Positions 53,895-64,000 of a stretch of 64,000 bases of DNA are shown here, piece by piece. The stretch comes from Tepidimonas sediminis (GTDB taxonomy: Bacteria > Pseudomonadota > Gammaproteobacteria > Burkholderiales > Burkholderiaceae_C): positions 1 to 64,000 of the forward strand of contig NZ_VJND01000008.1 in the NCBI RefSeq assembly GCF_007556605.1, read 5' to 3'. How positions within the stretch are numbered: position 1 is the stretch's first letter; the number at the start of each line of letters is the position of its first letter. Under the pieces are notes generated by a model. The model made no database searches. It was not told the origin of the DNA and saw nothing but the letters and a program-made list of their open reading frames with translations. Position numbers and translations under genes: made by a program.

Positions 53895-54110
53895 TCAGAC
53901 GCGCGTCGTTTCGTAGTAGCGCTGCACGTGGGCGCTGACGTGGTAACCACCGCCGCGGCGCGGTGGCGTGGGCGTCGCGTCGGCGCGCACGGTCGGCGCG
54001 CCGGGCGCCACGGGCAGGACGCTGGCCGCCGCGGCGGCCGCGCCCACGGCACCCGCCGCAGCGAACCAGCGCCGGCGGGCGGTCTGGACGGGGGTCGGCT
54101 CGTGTTTCAT
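53895..54110 (-). CDS. Formate dehydrogenase region Tat-target protein
   Basis: 71 residues. ARRRWFAAAGAVGAAAAAA (11-29) is a twin-arginine-type signal, followed by a short Pro/Arg-rich sequence ending in VQRYYETTRV. It matches the small family called formate dehydrogenase region Tat target (TIGR02811), which always precedes the catalytic subunit gene. Its function is unproven; help with export or assembly of FdhA is assumed. It is the first gene of the operon, 21 bases before fdhA. Confidence 0.88.
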   Translation of the reverse strand: MKHEPTPVQTARRRWFAAAGAVGAAAAAASVLPVAPGAPTVRADATPTPPRRGGGYHVSAHVQRYYETTRV

Positions 54111-54377
54111 GCGGGGTCTCCTCGGCAGAACGCGGATCGGGTCACGTGCCCGTTACGTTAGCGCGATCGCCGCCGCGGCACCAGAGGGCCGCGCCGCACC
54201 CCGTGGGCGCACCCGCCCCCCGGCGGCGGACGGGGTCGGAGGCCGCCGCGATCCAAGCAAAGTCCATTCCATCGCTGCATCAGCACACGCCAATGTTTGA
54301 TGCGCTGCACACGAGGAGGGACACGCTCCCGGCCGCGCGGAAAGGGGGACCGGCCGCTCGCCTCCGCGCCGATCTGT

Positions 54378-54394
54378 CGCGACAACTTGTCGCG
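54378..54394. promoter_or_regulatory. Inverted repeat, probable regulator binding site
   Basis: CGCGACAA-C-TTGTCGCG, a perfect repeat of 8-base arms around one base. It overlaps the palindrome TGTCGCGACA at 54375-54384. The pattern resembles the GCGNC..GNCGC sites of RegA/PrrA-type regulators with Fis-like helix-turn-helix domains. Confidence 0.6.
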
Positions 54395-54423
54395 TCGGCC
54401 AGCCTCCCGGTCCACGGACGCTT

Positions 54424-54439
54424 TGTCACGTTGGCGACA
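54424..54439. promoter_or_regulatory. Second, imperfect TGTC..GACA repeat
   Basis: TGTCACGTTGGCGACA, with outer four bases on each side perfectly paired and one inner mismatch. It lies 30 bases after the first repeat and just ahead of the response regulator promoter region. Confidence 0.4.
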
Positions 54440-54444
54440 TTAGT

Positions 54445-54472
54445 CGAGCGAAACGCTCGGCTTTCCTACAAT
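54445..54472 (+). promoter_or_regulatory. Hairpin and -10-like hexamer before the response regulator gene
   Basis: CGAGCG and CGCTCG (54445-54450 and 54454-54459) can pair around AAA, and TACAAT lies at 54467-54472. The -35 at 17 bases (TCGAGC) is poor, which would fit an activator-dependent promoter. Transcription would begin very close to the start codon. Confidence 0.35.
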
Positions 54473-54482
54473 GCCTGCCGTG

Positions 54483-55882
<1,400 letters not shown>

Positions 55883-55886
<4 letters not shown>

Positions 55887-57904
55887 ACGGCTGGCGCCGC
55901 TGGCGCGCGCGGTGGGGCAGCTCGGTGCGCAGCCGGGTGCTGGCCATTGCGCTGGCGCCCCTGCTGCTGGCGCTGCCGGTGCTGCTGCTGGCGCTGTCGG
56001 CGTGGACCGAGATCGCCTACGACCGCCTGCTGCGCACCAAGGTGCGCGCGGACCTGGCGGTGGCACACGGCTACTTCGAGCAGGTCATGCTGGAGGTGGG
56101 GGCCGGCACGCGCGGCGTGGCCGAGTCGTACGCCCTGCACCGCCAGCTGCAGCGTACCGGGACGCGCCGCACCGCGGCGTCGGCCGCGCCTGAGCTGCCG
56201 TCGGCCTGGCTGGAGCAGGAGCGCCAGCGCCTGGGGCTGGACGTGCTGGTGCTGCGGCCGCCGCACGACCCCGTGGCGCCGCCGGCGCAGTCGCGCGGCA
56301 GCGCAGCGCGGCTGGTGGTCTGGGAGCCGGCCCAGGTAGCCGCGCTGGCGCCCCACCTGCTGCCACGGCTGGGCATCCCCTTGGTGCCGACACGCAACGC
56401 CGCGCCGACCGCCCGCACGGCCGAGGAGCGCGCGCTGCTGATGCTGGCCAGCGCTCCGCTGCCCGACGACGCGCCGCTGCCGGGCTGGGTGCTGCACGGC
56501 GGGCTGCTGCTCAACCGCAATCTGGATCTCATCGACCACATCAACCGCATCGTCTACCCCGAGGAGGCGCTGCCGTTCGGCAGCCAGGGCACGGCCACGC
56601 TGTTCCTCGACGACGTGCGCATCAGCACCAACGTGCGCCTGTTCGGCAACGAGCGCGCCATCGGCACGCGCGTGTCGCGGGCGGTGCGCGACGCCGTGCT
56701 CGGCGAGGGCCGCACGTGGTTCGACCGCGCCTTCGTCGTCAACGACTGGTACGTCAGCGCCTACGAGCCGCTGACCGACAGCGCGGGCCGCCGCATCGGC
56801 ATGCTCTACGTCGGCTTTCTCGAGGCACCCTTGCGCTGGGTGAAGTGGGCGGTGCTGGGCGTGACGGTGGTGCTGTTCGGCTTGGTGATGGCGGCCACCG
56901 CCGCCTGGTCGCTGCGCTGGGCGCGCACGCTGGTGGAGCCGGTGGAGCGCATGCACGCCACGATGCGCCGCGTGGAGGACGGCGACGGTGGCGCGCGCGT
57001 CGGCCCGCTGGCCGCGCCGGACGAGCTGGGAGCGCTGGCGCGTCATCTGGACCGGCTGCTGGACGTCGTCGCCGAACAGACCGCGCATCTGCGCGCCTGG
57101 GCCGAGACGCTGGATCGCCGGGTGGCCGAGCGCACCCGCGAGCTGCAGGCCAGCCACGCGGCGCTGCGCCGCGCCCAGCAGCAGCTGATCAAGAGCGAAC
57201 GGCTGGCCACCATCGGGCAGCTGACCGCCAGCATCGCGCACGAGATCAACAACCCGATCGCCGTCATCCAGGGCAACCTGGATCTGGTGCGCGAAACGCT
57301 GGGGCCGGGCGCCGCGCCGGTGCAGGCCGAGCTGGCGCTGATCGACGCGCAGGTCGAACGGATGCGCCTGATCGTCACGCGGCTGCTGCAGCACGCACGC
57401 CCCACCGAGTTCGCCGGCTACGTCGAACCGCTGGCGCTGGCGGCGGTGGTCGACGACTGCGTGGTGCTGGTGCAGCGCCTGCTGCAGCAGCGCGCCATCA
57501 CGCTGCGGCGCGACGACCGCGCCAGCGCCCCGGTGGCCTGCAACCGCCAGGAGCTGCAGCAGGTCATCATCAACCTGCTGGTCAACGCCGTGCAGGCCAG
57601 CGCCGACGGCGCCTCCATCGAGGTGGCCAGCGGGGACTGGGTCGAGGACGGCGTGGTGGTGGGCGCATGGCTGGAGGTGCGCGATCACGGCCCGGGCCTG
57701 GCGCCCGAGGTGCGCGCGCGGCTGTTCACGCCGTTCTTCACCACCAAGCCCGACGGCAACGGGCTGGGCCTGTGGATCAGCCAGGGGCTGCTGGAGCGCT
57801 ACGGCGGCCGGCTGGAGGCCGACAACCGACCCGACGGACCGGGGGCGGTGTTTCGCGTGCGGCTCTACAGCGAGCCGCGTGAGCCGCAGGCGGCCAGCGC
57901 CTGA
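55883..57904 (+). CDS. Membrane-bound sensor histidine kinase
   Basis: 673 residues. One membrane helix at about 19-42, a periplasmic sensor domain of about 270 residues with a Cache-like end (TATLFLDDVRISTN, WYVSAYEPLTDSAGRRIGMLYVGF), a second helix at about 313-336, a HAMP segment, a coiled coil, the HisKA domain with SIAHEINNP, and the HATPase domain (IINLLVNAVQA, DHGPGL, GNGLGLWIS). It phosphorylates the response regulator encoded just before it. The signal is unknown; a small carboxylate such as formate would suit a Cache domain and the neighbours. Seven bases separate its stop from that of the convergent torD-like gene. Confidence 0.92.
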
Positions 57905-57911
57905 GCCGGCC

Positions 57912-58535
57912 TCACGCCATCTCGAAGGCCTGCGCCTCCACCTGCACGAAGGCGCGCAGCAGCTCCGCCAGCGCGGCGTAGAACTGCGCCGCCGGGTGCG
58001 CCTGCAGCGCATCGCACAGCGCCGGTACCCACGGGTGCAGGTGACGCGCGAAGAAGGCGTGCTGACGCGCCAGGTTGCACACCTCGGCGTCGTCGCCGGC
58101 GATCAGGAAGCGCATCACCTCGCACAGGAAGGCGAGGTGGTCCTCCGGCTCGCTGACGCCGTCGGCGCGCGCCAGGCCGAGCGTGGCCAGCTCCTCGCGC
58201 AGCGCCGCCAGCGGCTTGTCGTTCAGGAAGCCGCTCAGATAGTGCGAGGCGTACAGGTACACCTCGGGCTTGCCGACGCCGCCGAACAGCGCCTCGTACT
58301 CGTCGCGCACCTGCTCGGCCGACCGAGCCCGCGCCTGCGCCACCAGCGCCTGCCACGGCGCCTCCAGCACCCCGCCGGGGGCCGGCGCCTCGGTCACGGC
58401 GACGCGCAGGCGCGCCAGCAGCTCCTCCGCCGGCGGCGCGGCCAGCAGCGCGGCCACGAGGCCGTAGAGCTCGGCGCGCGCGGTCTCCTCATCGAAGCCG
58501 GCGCGGGTGGGAAACGGCAGGGCGGATTCGGCCAT
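57912..58535 (-). CDS. TorD/DmsD-family molecular chaperone
   Basis: 207 residues, all-helical. DEYEALFGGVGKPEVYLYASHYLSGFLNDKPL and EPEDHLAFLCEVMRFLI, quoted here in part, are the landmarks of TorD-type chaperones that hold molybdoenzymes until cofactor insertion and Tat export. The client is probably FdhA. The start at 58535 is 8 bases after the stop of the ferredoxin-like gene. A longer upstream reading lies over that gene. Confidence 0.9.
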   Translation of the reverse strand: MAESALPFPTRAGFDEETARAELYGLVAALLAAPPAEELLARLRVAVTEAPAPGGVLEAPWQALVAQARARSAEQVRDEYEALFGGVGKPEVYLYASHYLSGFLNDKPLAALREELATLGLARADGVSEPEDHLAFLCEVMRFLIAGDDAEVCNLARQHAFFARHLHPWVPALCDALQAHPAAQFYAALAELLRAFVQVEAQAFEMA

Positions 58536-58543
58536 GGCGCAGC

Positions 58544-60655
58544 TTACAGGTCGGTGATCTTGACTTCGTGGCTGGTGTGGATGTCGATGACGCGGCAGTC
58601 GCCGCACATCCTGAGCCGCTCGGCCGCCGCGCCCTGGAACATCGGGTGGGCGCTCAAGCGCGCCAGCATCGTCTCCACGCCCTTGAGCGTGCCGAACGGC
58701 TTGCCGCAACGGATGCAGTGAAACGGCGGCTGCTCGTGCAGCACGCGCGGCTCGCGCCGGCGCGCATCCAGCCACAGGCGCGGCTGCAGCGTGATGGCCT
58801 TCTCCGGACAGGTGCGCGCGCACAGGCCGCACTGCACGCAGTTCTTCTCGATGAAGCGCAACTGCGGCGCGGCCGGGTTGTCCTGCAGCGCGCCGGCCGG
58901 GCACGCGCCCACGCAGCTCATGCACAGCGTGCAGGCATCGGGGTTGACCTGCAGCGCCCCCAGCGGCGCACCGGTCGCGGGCAGCGGCACGACGTCATCG
59001 GCCGGGCGCTGCGGAGCCTGCGCGATCAGGTGATCCAGCGCCAGCTCCAGCGTGGCGCGCTTGTCGGCCAGCGCCGCAAACGTCGCCGGCTGCGCCACGC
59101 CCTGCGCCGGCGCCAGCGACCGCACCTCCGCGTCGAGCGCCGCCAGGTCGCGCGCATCGCGCGCCTGCAGCAGCCGCAGGTGCTCGCCGCGATAGCCCAG
59201 CCCGTGCAGGATGGCCTGCGCCACCGCCATCTGCGCCCGCAGCGCCTCGGCGTACTGCGGCGCCTCCTCGTCGGTCAGCAGCAGCCACACCTGGCTCGCG
59301 CCCCAGGCGATCGCCGCCAGCCACAGCTCCAGACCCGTGCTGGCGGTGTGCCACAGCGCCCACGGGATCACGCGCGCCGGCACGCCGTGCACGCCAGCAT
59401 CCAGCCGCGCGGCACGCCCCCAGTCCTCCAGCAGCCGCTGGCCGGCGCCTTGGCTGTGCAACAGCAGCGCGGTGTCGCGCCCGCCGGCAGCGCGGCAGGT
59501 GGCCAGCAGCGTCTTCAGCGCCCGGCCCTGGTGCGCCGCATCGGGGTAGGCGAACGTCAGCGCGCCGCTCGGGCACACCGTGCTGCAGGCGCCGCAGCCG
59601 ACGCACAGGTGCGGCTCGACGACGATGCGCTGGCGCTCGGCGTCGCCGCGGATGGCGCTGGCCGAGCACACCTCCACGCACGCCTGGCAGCCGACCTGCT
59701 CGTTGCGCGCATGCGCGCACAGCCGCTGCTGATAGCGGAAGAAGCGCGGCTTCTCGAACGTGCCGACCAGCTCGCGCAGCGCCCACAGGCGCGCGAGCCG
59801 CGCCTCGGCGTCCAGCCCCGGCGGCAGGTGCACGTAGCCCTGCGGCAGCGCGTGCTGCGTGAAGGCCGGCGCCGGCCGCAGGTCCAGCACGGCGTCGAAC
59901 TCGGCCTGCTGCGGCTCGGCCTCGCGCGCGAAGTCGATCGCCCCCGGCGCCTCGCAGACGCGCACGCAGTCGCGGTGCGCGCGGCAGGCCTGCAGGTCGA
60001 TCTGGTAGTCCAGCCCGATGGCGCCCTCCGGACAGGCGGCGATGCAGGCGTTGCAGCGCGTGCACAGGTCCAGCGCGATCGGGTTGTCGTCCACCCAGCG
60101 CAGCGTGAAGGCGCCCAGCCACCCGCTCAGACCCGTGATGCGCCCGGCCAGCACCGGGAAGCGGTGCGCCTGCGCCAGCGCCCCGCCGGTGCCCAGCAGC
60201 GTCACCTGCCAGACATCGGCCAGCCGCTCGGCCAGCGCCTGCGCCGCCTCCAGCGGGCCGATCACCAGCAGCCGCGCGCGGCTGCTGTCGTAGCGCACGG
60301 TGGGCACCGGCTCCGGATCGGGCAGACGCGCCGCGGCCAGCAGCGCCGCCATCTTGGGCGTGGCCGCGCGCGCGTCGCGCGACCAGCCGCCGGTCTCGCG
60401 CAGGTTGACGAAGCGGATCGGCCGCACGTCGGGCGGCGGCACCCCCTCGGTGGCCTCGGCCAGCTCGGCGAACAGCCGCTGCTCCTGCGTGCAGGCCACC
60501 GTCAGCGGCGCCTCGTCGCGTGCGGCGCGCTGGAACGCCGCCGCCTCGCGCCGGCACAGCGCGTGGTGCAGGGCCACCGGCTCGCCCAGCGCGCGCGCCA
60601 GGGCGGCCTCGTCGATCGGTTGCGTACGGTTGCAGGTGCAGGCCAGGATCGTCAT
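58544..60655 (-). CDS. Multi-cluster 4Fe-4S protein of the formate dehydrogenase accessory operon
   Basis: 703 residues. At least five ferredoxin-type motifs are visible: CTRCNACIAACPEGA (about 199), CQACVEVC, CVGCGACSTVCPSGA (about 350), CTLCMSCVGACPAGA and CVQCGLCARTCPEKA (both in the last 130 residues). A final CIRCGKPF..CGDCR pair could bind zinc or a further cluster. The remaining parts resemble the NAD/FAD-free domains seen in proteins annotated as 4Fe-4S ferredoxin near DUF3306. It is cytoplasmic and may feed electrons into enzyme maturation. It overlaps the DUF3306 gene by ATGA. Confidence 0.88.
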   Translation of the reverse strand: MTILACTCNRTQPIDEAALARALGEPVALHHALCRREAAAFQRAARDEAPLTVACTQEQRLFAELAEATEGVPPPDVRPIRFVNLRETGGWSRDARAATPKMAALLAAARLPDPEPVPTVRYDSSRARLLVIGPLEAAQALAERLADVWQVTLLGTGGALAQAHRFPVLAGRITGLSGWLGAFTLRWVDDNPIALDLCTRCNACIAACPEGAIGLDYQIDLQACRAHRDCVRVCEAPGAIDFAREAEPQQAEFDAVLDLRPAPAFTQHALPQGYVHLPPGLDAEARLARLWALRELVGTFEKPRFFRYQQRLCAHARNEQVGCQACVEVCSASAIRGDAERQRIVVEPHLCVGCGACSTVCPSGALTFAYPDAAHQGRALKTLLATCRAAGGRDTALLLHSQGAGQRLLEDWGRAARLDAGVHGVPARVIPWALWHTASTGLELWLAAIAWGASQVWLLLTDEEAPQYAEALRAQMAVAQAILHGLGYRGEHLRLLQARDARDLAALDAEVRSLAPAQGVAQPATFAALADKRATLELALDHLIAQAPQRPADDVVPLPATGAPLGALQVNPDACTLCMSCVGACPAGALQDNPAAPQLRFIEKNCVQCGLCARTCPEKAITLQPRLWLDARRREPRVLHEQPPFHCIRCGKPFGTLKGVETMLARLSAHPMFQGAAAERLRMCGDCRVIDIHTSHEVKITDL

Positions 60656-61341
60656 CGGGCAGGCTCGGACGGCAGGACCACGGCGGCCGTGGCGGTGACG
60701 GACGGCTCAGGAAGCGGCGACGCCGCGGCATCACGGGCGGTGGTGTCCGCTGCGCCCGCCGGCGGCAAGGGCGCCGCCTCGGCAGCGGCCGCGGCCGGCG
60801 CCGGGGCGGGTGCGGACGCGGCGGGCGGCGTCCCCGACACGGTCGCATCCGCCCTGGTCCGTGCGCAAGCGCCGGCCTCGTCCTGCCGCGGCTCGTCGAA
60901 CAGGCGCATGAACTGCGCCGCCACCATGCGCCGTGCCAGCTCCGCCGGCAGCGGGTCGGGCTTGGAGTAGTCGTCGATGTAGACGTCCAGCCCGTCCATC
61001 TGGTTGAAGTGCGGGTCGGAAAAGAGCTTGCGCAGCGCCGCGTTGCGCACCTCGGGCGGCACCTGCGGGCGCACGAACGGGCGGAAATCGGCATCAGGGG
61101 TGAGGCGCTGCACGTCCTCCAGCGTCGGCAGCGGCTCGGCCGTCTCGGCGGCGACGCGCGTCGGCTCGGCGGGCGCCGAAGGGGGCAAATCCTGCGCGGT
61201 GGCCGCCGGGCCGGCCGGCGCCGCGGGCCCGCCGGGCGCGGGCGCCGGCGGTTCCTGCGGCGGCAGCGGCGCGCCGGCGCGCGCCAGCGCCTTGCGGCGC
61301 GACCAGCGCGACAGGAAACCCTCGCCGTCCGTCGTGCTCAT
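60652..61341 (-). CDS. DUF3306 protein
   Basis: 229 residues. GFLSRWSRRKALA near the N-terminus and LPTLEDVQRLTPDADFRPFV with LFSDPHFNQMDGLDVYIDDYS are the DUF3306 landmarks. The last 70 residues are Ala/Pro-rich and disordered. The family is almost confined to formate dehydrogenase operons; its function is unknown. The ATG at 61341 overlaps the DUF3305 stop codon, and its own stop overlaps the ferredoxin-like gene. Confidence 0.9.
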   Translation of the reverse strand: MSTTDGEGFLSRWSRRKALARAGAPLPPQEPPAPAPGGPAAPAGPAATAQDLPPSAPAEPTRVAAETAEPLPTLEDVQRLTPDADFRPFVRPQVPPEVRNAALRKLFSDPHFNQMDGLDVYIDDYSKPDPLPAELARRMVAAQFMRLFDEPRQDEAGACARTRADATVSGTPPAASAPAPAPAAAAAEAAPLPPAGAADTTARDAAASPLPEPSVTATAAVVLPSEPAR

Positions 61342-61973
61342 GCCGGACCTCCGCGGCGCATCGCGCCGGTGCTGATGCGAGCCGGCTGACCGAAGCGGTC
61401 GGTCAGCGGCTGAAAGCTCGCCGGCCGGGCGCGGCGCTTGGGCTCCGGCCGGTGGTGGCGCCGGGCGTAGTCGGCCAGCCACGCCACCACGTCCGGCGGG
61501 GCCGGCACCTGGTCGACGCGCTCCTGCGCATCCAGCCAGCGGCCGGCGTCGTGGTAGCTGAGCGTCACGATGAGCGGCTGCGGCAGGCCATCGTCGGCCT
61601 CCGGCTCGCGCCACAGCACCCAGAAGCACGGCGCCGGCGCGGTGACGTTGAGCAGGTAGCCCTCGGCGTCCTCCGGGTGCAGCGTCACCGGCAAACCGCC
61701 GAAGCCCCAGTGCTGCGAGCCCTCGGGGGCCGACGTACCCGCCACCGGCTCCAGCGGCACCGGCCCCGCCTCGGTGGCCGGCGCCGGCCAGGCGGTCGTG
61801 GCCAGCCCGGGCGGCGCAGCCAGCACCTGCACGTCCGCCAGCACCCAGCGCCACGGCTGCCAGCGCGCCATCGGGCCGCGCACCGGCTCGCGGCGCATCA
61901 CCACGCCGGTGATCAGGCGCGGCCGCTCGGCGGCCGATGCGCTGGCGCTGACGGTCGTCGGGGTCGTCTCCAC
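61338..61973 (-). CDS. DUF3305 protein
   Basis: 211 residues from a GTG at 61973; a clear ribosome site is lacking. ITGVVMRREPVRGPMARWQPWRWVLADVQVL (quoted in part) begins the DUF3305 domain; the C-terminal region is basic. The protein is cytoplasmic and of unknown role, and it always accompanies DUF3306 in formate dehydrogenase clusters. It is the first gene of the accessory operon, 43 bases downstream of boxA on the same strand, and may be read through from the box genes. Confidence 0.82.
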   Translation of the reverse strand: METTPTTVSASASAAERPRLITGVVMRREPVRGPMARWQPWRWVLADVQVLAAPPGLATTAWPAPATEAGPVPLEPVAGTSAPEGSQHWGFGGLPVTLHPEDAEGYLLNVTAPAPCFWVLWREPEADDGLPQPLIVTLSYHDAGRWLDAQERVDQVPAPPDVVAWLADYARRHHRPEPKRRARPASFQPLTDRFGQPARISTGAMRRGGPA

Positions 61974-62016
61974 GCCGCGCACTGTAGCGCAAATCCCGCC
62001 CCCGACGCCGTCGCGG

Positions 62017-63306
62017 TCAATAGGTCTCCAGGTGCAGCCGGCCGTGCTCGCGCATCGAGGCGGCCAGCGTTTCCCAGTCCAACCCGGCGCCCGTGGCGAT
62101 GTCGCGCAGCGCCAGCAGCACGCCCTCCTCCATCGCGCGCAAGCCGCAGACGTAGAAAAACGCGTCCGGATCCTGCAGCAGCGGCGCCAGCTCCGCCGCC
62201 GCCTCGCGCATCGCGTCCTGCACGTAGCGCCTGGGCTGCCCCGGCACGCGGCTGAACGCGAAGTGGACGTCGATGAAGTCACGCGGCAGCTTCTGCAGCG
62301 GGCCGAAGTACGGCAGCTCCTGCGGCGTGCGCGCACCAAAGAACAGCAGCAGACGCCCCCCCTCGAACTTGCCGCTGGCGCGCAGGCGGCGGCGCCACTC
62401 GGTCATCGCCCGCATCGGCGCGCTGCCGGTGCCGGTGCAGATCATCACGAGGTGGCTCTTCGGGTGGTTGGGCATCAGGAAGGTGCTGCCGAACGGGCCG
62501 ATCACCTCCACCGTGTCGCCCACCTGCAGGTCGCACAGGTAGTTGGACGCGACGCCGCGCACCGGATTGCCCTGGTGGTCGGCCAGCACGCGCTTGACCG
62601 TCAGCGACACGTTGTTGCGCCCGGGACGTTCGCCGTTGCGGGGGCTGGCCACCGAGTACTGGCGCGGGTGATGCGGCCGGCCCTGCGCGTCGGTGCCGGG
62701 CGGGATGATGCCGATCGACTGCCCCTCCAGCACCGGAAACGGCAGCTCGCCGAAGTCCAGCACGATGTGGTGCGTGTCGTAGTCGGAGCCCACCTCGGTG
62801 ACGCGCAGGTTGCCGACGCAGGTGGCACGCACCGACTTGCGCGCCGCCCGCGGCCCATAGAGGTTGACGTAGGGATGCGCGGCCGACCACGGCGGCACGG
62901 TCGAGCCGTAGCGCGCCGCCGTCATCGCGGCCGGCTCCGGCTGCAGCGCCACCGAAGCCGCCGACGGCTGCACGGCCTGCGTCGAGCCGCCCGCCGCCGC
63001 GCCAGCCTCGGCCCCCAGCGCGGCCAGCGCCACTTCGTCCAGCGGCGGCGGCAGCTCGTCCCAGCCCAGCTGCTCGGCCAGCGTGTAGGGCCGCGCGCGC
63101 GGCACCAGACGCCAGTTGTCGATCGCCCCCGTCGGGCACGGCGGCACGCACGCCATGCAGGCGTTGCACTTGTCCGCGTCGACCACGTAGTTGCGGCTGT
63201 CGTGCGTGATCGCCCCGACCGGGCAGGTGGCCTCGCAGGTGTTGCAGCGGATGCAGATCTCGGGGTCGATCAGGTGCTGCTGCACGACGGTGGCGGGCGC
63301 GTCCAT
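62017..63306 (-). CDS. boxA: Benzoyl-CoA 2,3-epoxidase reductase component BoxA
   Basis: 429 residues. Two [4Fe-4S] clusters are bound by C18/C21/C24/C28 and C47/C50/C53/C57. A variable linker is followed by a ferredoxin-NADP reductase module with [12 protein letters not shown] for FAD and [12 protein letters not shown] for NADPH. It transfers electrons from NADPH to BoxB in aerobic benzoyl-CoA degradation. The ATG at 63306 starts the ferredoxin part directly; an upstream frame overlaps boxB. boxB lies 17 bases upstream. Confidence 0.94.
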   Translation of the reverse strand: MDAPATVVQQHLIDPEICIRCNTCEATCPVGAITHDSRNYVVDADKCNACMACVPPCPTGAIDNWRLVPRARPYTLAEQLGWDELPPPLDEVALAALGAEAGAAAGGSTQAVQPSAASVALQPEPAAMTAARYGSTVPPWSAAHPYVNLYGPRAARKSVRATCVGNLRVTEVGSDYDTHHIVLDFGELPFPVLEGQSIGIIPPGTDAQGRPHHPRQYSVASPRNGERPGRNNVSLTVKRVLADHQGNPVRGVASNYLCDLQVGDTVEVIGPFGSTFLMPNHPKSHLVMICTGTGSAPMRAMTEWRRRLRASGKFEGGRLLLFFGARTPQELPYFGPLQKLPRDFIDVHFAFSRVPGQPRRYVQDAMREAAAELAPLLQDPDAFFYVCGLRAMEEGVLLALRDIATGAGLDWETLAASMREHGRLHLETY

Positions 63307-63323
63307 GGCGCGGCGTCCCTCTC

Positions 63324-64000
63324 TCAGTTGAAGCGCACGTACTCGAAGTTGACCGGCTGGCGGTTGATGCCCATCACCGGCGGCGCGATCCAGTTGGCGA
63401 ACTTGCCCGGCTCCACCACGCGCCCCATCAGGCTGGCCACGAAGGCGCGGTCCTCCTCGGTGGGCAGCCACTCGCCGACGTGCGCATTCCATTCGGCGTC
63501 GCTGACCACGCGGCCGTCGGGGCTGACCTTGACGCCGGCCAGCGTGCCGATGCGGCGGTTGAACGCCTTGTGCGGCACCTGCAGCCGGAACGGGATGCCC
63601 GCCTTCTCGATGATGCGGTTCCAGCGCTCGACGCCCCCGATCGAATCCTTGATGTAGTCGTCGCGCAGCACCTCGTTGAGGGCGTTGAGCATCGGCACCT
63701 CCTTCTCCACCAGCCGCCCGTCGACGACGTCGAGGATGCGGTAGGTGTCGTGCTGCAGCCGGTGGTCGTCGTTGCGCTTGCCCTCCTCGAAGCGGCCTTT
63801 CAGCCCCGAGCTGTAGAAGGTGGCGGCGTTGCTCGACTGGTCGGCGCCGAACAGGTCGATCGTGACGCTGAAGTGGAAGTTGAGGTAGCGCTGGATGGTG
63901 GGCAGGTCGATCACCCCGGCGGCGCGCACCTTGTCGGGCTCGTCGGTCTTGAGCTGGTTCATCACCTCGCAGGTGCGCTGGATGACGCGCGCCACCCCCG
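63324..64000 (-). CDS. boxB: Benzoyl-CoA 2,3-epoxidase oxygenase component BoxB, C-terminal half
   Basis: About 225 residues of the C-terminal part; the gene starts outside the window. [36 protein letters not shown] and [34 protein letters not shown] (given here as landmarks) are highly conserved in BoxB, the di-iron enzyme that makes benzoyl-CoA 2,3-epoxide with O2. The family is about 470 residues long, so roughly half is missing here. It belongs with boxA immediately downstream. Confidence 0.94.
   Translation of the reverse strand, partial: GVARVIQRTCEVMNQLKTDEPDKVRAAGVIDLPTIQRYLNFHFSVTIDLFGADQSSNAATFYSSGLKGRFEEGKRNDDHRLQHDTYRILDVVDGRLVEKEVPMLNALNEVLRDDYIKDSIGGVERWNRIIEKAGIPFRLQVPHKAFNRRIGTLAGVKVSPDGRVVSDAEWNAHVGEWLPTEEDRAFVASLMGRVVEPGKFANWIAPPVMGINRQPVNFEYVRFN

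Larger units (their letters stand above)
54111..54482. promoter_or_regulatory. Divergent control region of the fdh operon and its two-component genes
   Basis: 372 bases without a convincing gene. The half next to fdh is extremely GC-rich. No GG-N10-GC sigma-54 element was found reading toward fdh. The half next to the response regulator gene carries a 17-base inverted repeat, a second imperfect TGTC..GACA repeat, a short CGAGCG-AAA-CGCTCG hairpin and a TACAAT -10-like hexamer, listed separately where useful. Confidence 0.6.

Noticed and set aside
54111-54482. Sigma-54 promoter upstream of fdh or of the response regulator gene
   Set aside because: I looked for GG-N10-GC in both directions; the closest case (TTGGCGTGTGCTGATGC on the minus strand) has the wrong spacing by one base.

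Overview
The window comes from a very GC-rich, motile, Gram-negative bacterium. Three things point to a beta-proteobacterium of the order Burkholderiales, probably near Comamonadaceae or the Leptothrix/Tepidimonas group: the gene content (FliE-R flagellar set, BoxA/BoxB aerobic benzoyl-CoA epoxidation, a membrane-bound cysteine formate dehydrogenase with its DUF3305/DUF3306 accessory genes), the extreme G/C third-position bias, and the gene order. The genus is an inference. I see no tRNA, rRNA, CRISPR array or insertion sequence.

Positions 1-316 hold the start of a truncated AAA-type ATP-binding protein. Positions 505-12967 are the flagellar export and switch cluster: fliS and fliT behind a FliA-type promoter, fliE on the opposite strand, then fliFGHIJK and fliLMNOPQR, mostly with overlapping or nearly touching reading frames. 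A GacA/UvrY-like response regulator and a soluble receiver-histidine kinase follow on the minus strand. Next comes a chemotaxis operon (cheZ-like, cheY, cheA, cheR, cheD, cheB). An unrecognised Ala/Pro/Gln-rich protein on the minus strand closes the motility block; a near-perfect FliA promoter in front of it marks it as an undescribed member of the flagellar regulon.

Positions 21525-25775 carry ilvE, a zinc-finger gene, and three surface-glycan genes (two glycosyltransferases and an O-antigen-ligase-like protein) whose codon use is visibly less GC-biased. Positions 25760-33907 form a seven-gene beta-oxidation unit on the minus strand, read from a strong sigma-70-like promoter that overlaps a TetR-type palindrome. 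Housekeeping and singleton genes follow: argB, a CYTH-CHAD protein, a P2-type cation ATPase, a Uma2 protein, miaB, ispH, slpA, radC and an Smr-domain protein.

Positions 44356-64000 deal mainly with C1 and aromatic metabolism. A minus-strand operon encodes a Tat-targeted small protein, formate dehydrogenase subunits A, B and C, a small lipoprotein, a small secreted protein and FdhD, and it runs on into upp and an FtsX-type permease. A response regulator/sensor kinase pair lies between this operon and a second one encoding DUF3305, DUF3306, a multi-cluster ferredoxin-like protein and a TorD-like chaperone. Immediately upstream of that second operon, on the same strand, are boxA and boxB. The box pathway releases the ring carbon as formate, so the neighbourhood suggests a unit that couples benzoyl-CoA ring cleavage to respiratory formate oxidation. 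The response regulator of this region has lost the GAFTGA motif that normally contacts sigma-54.
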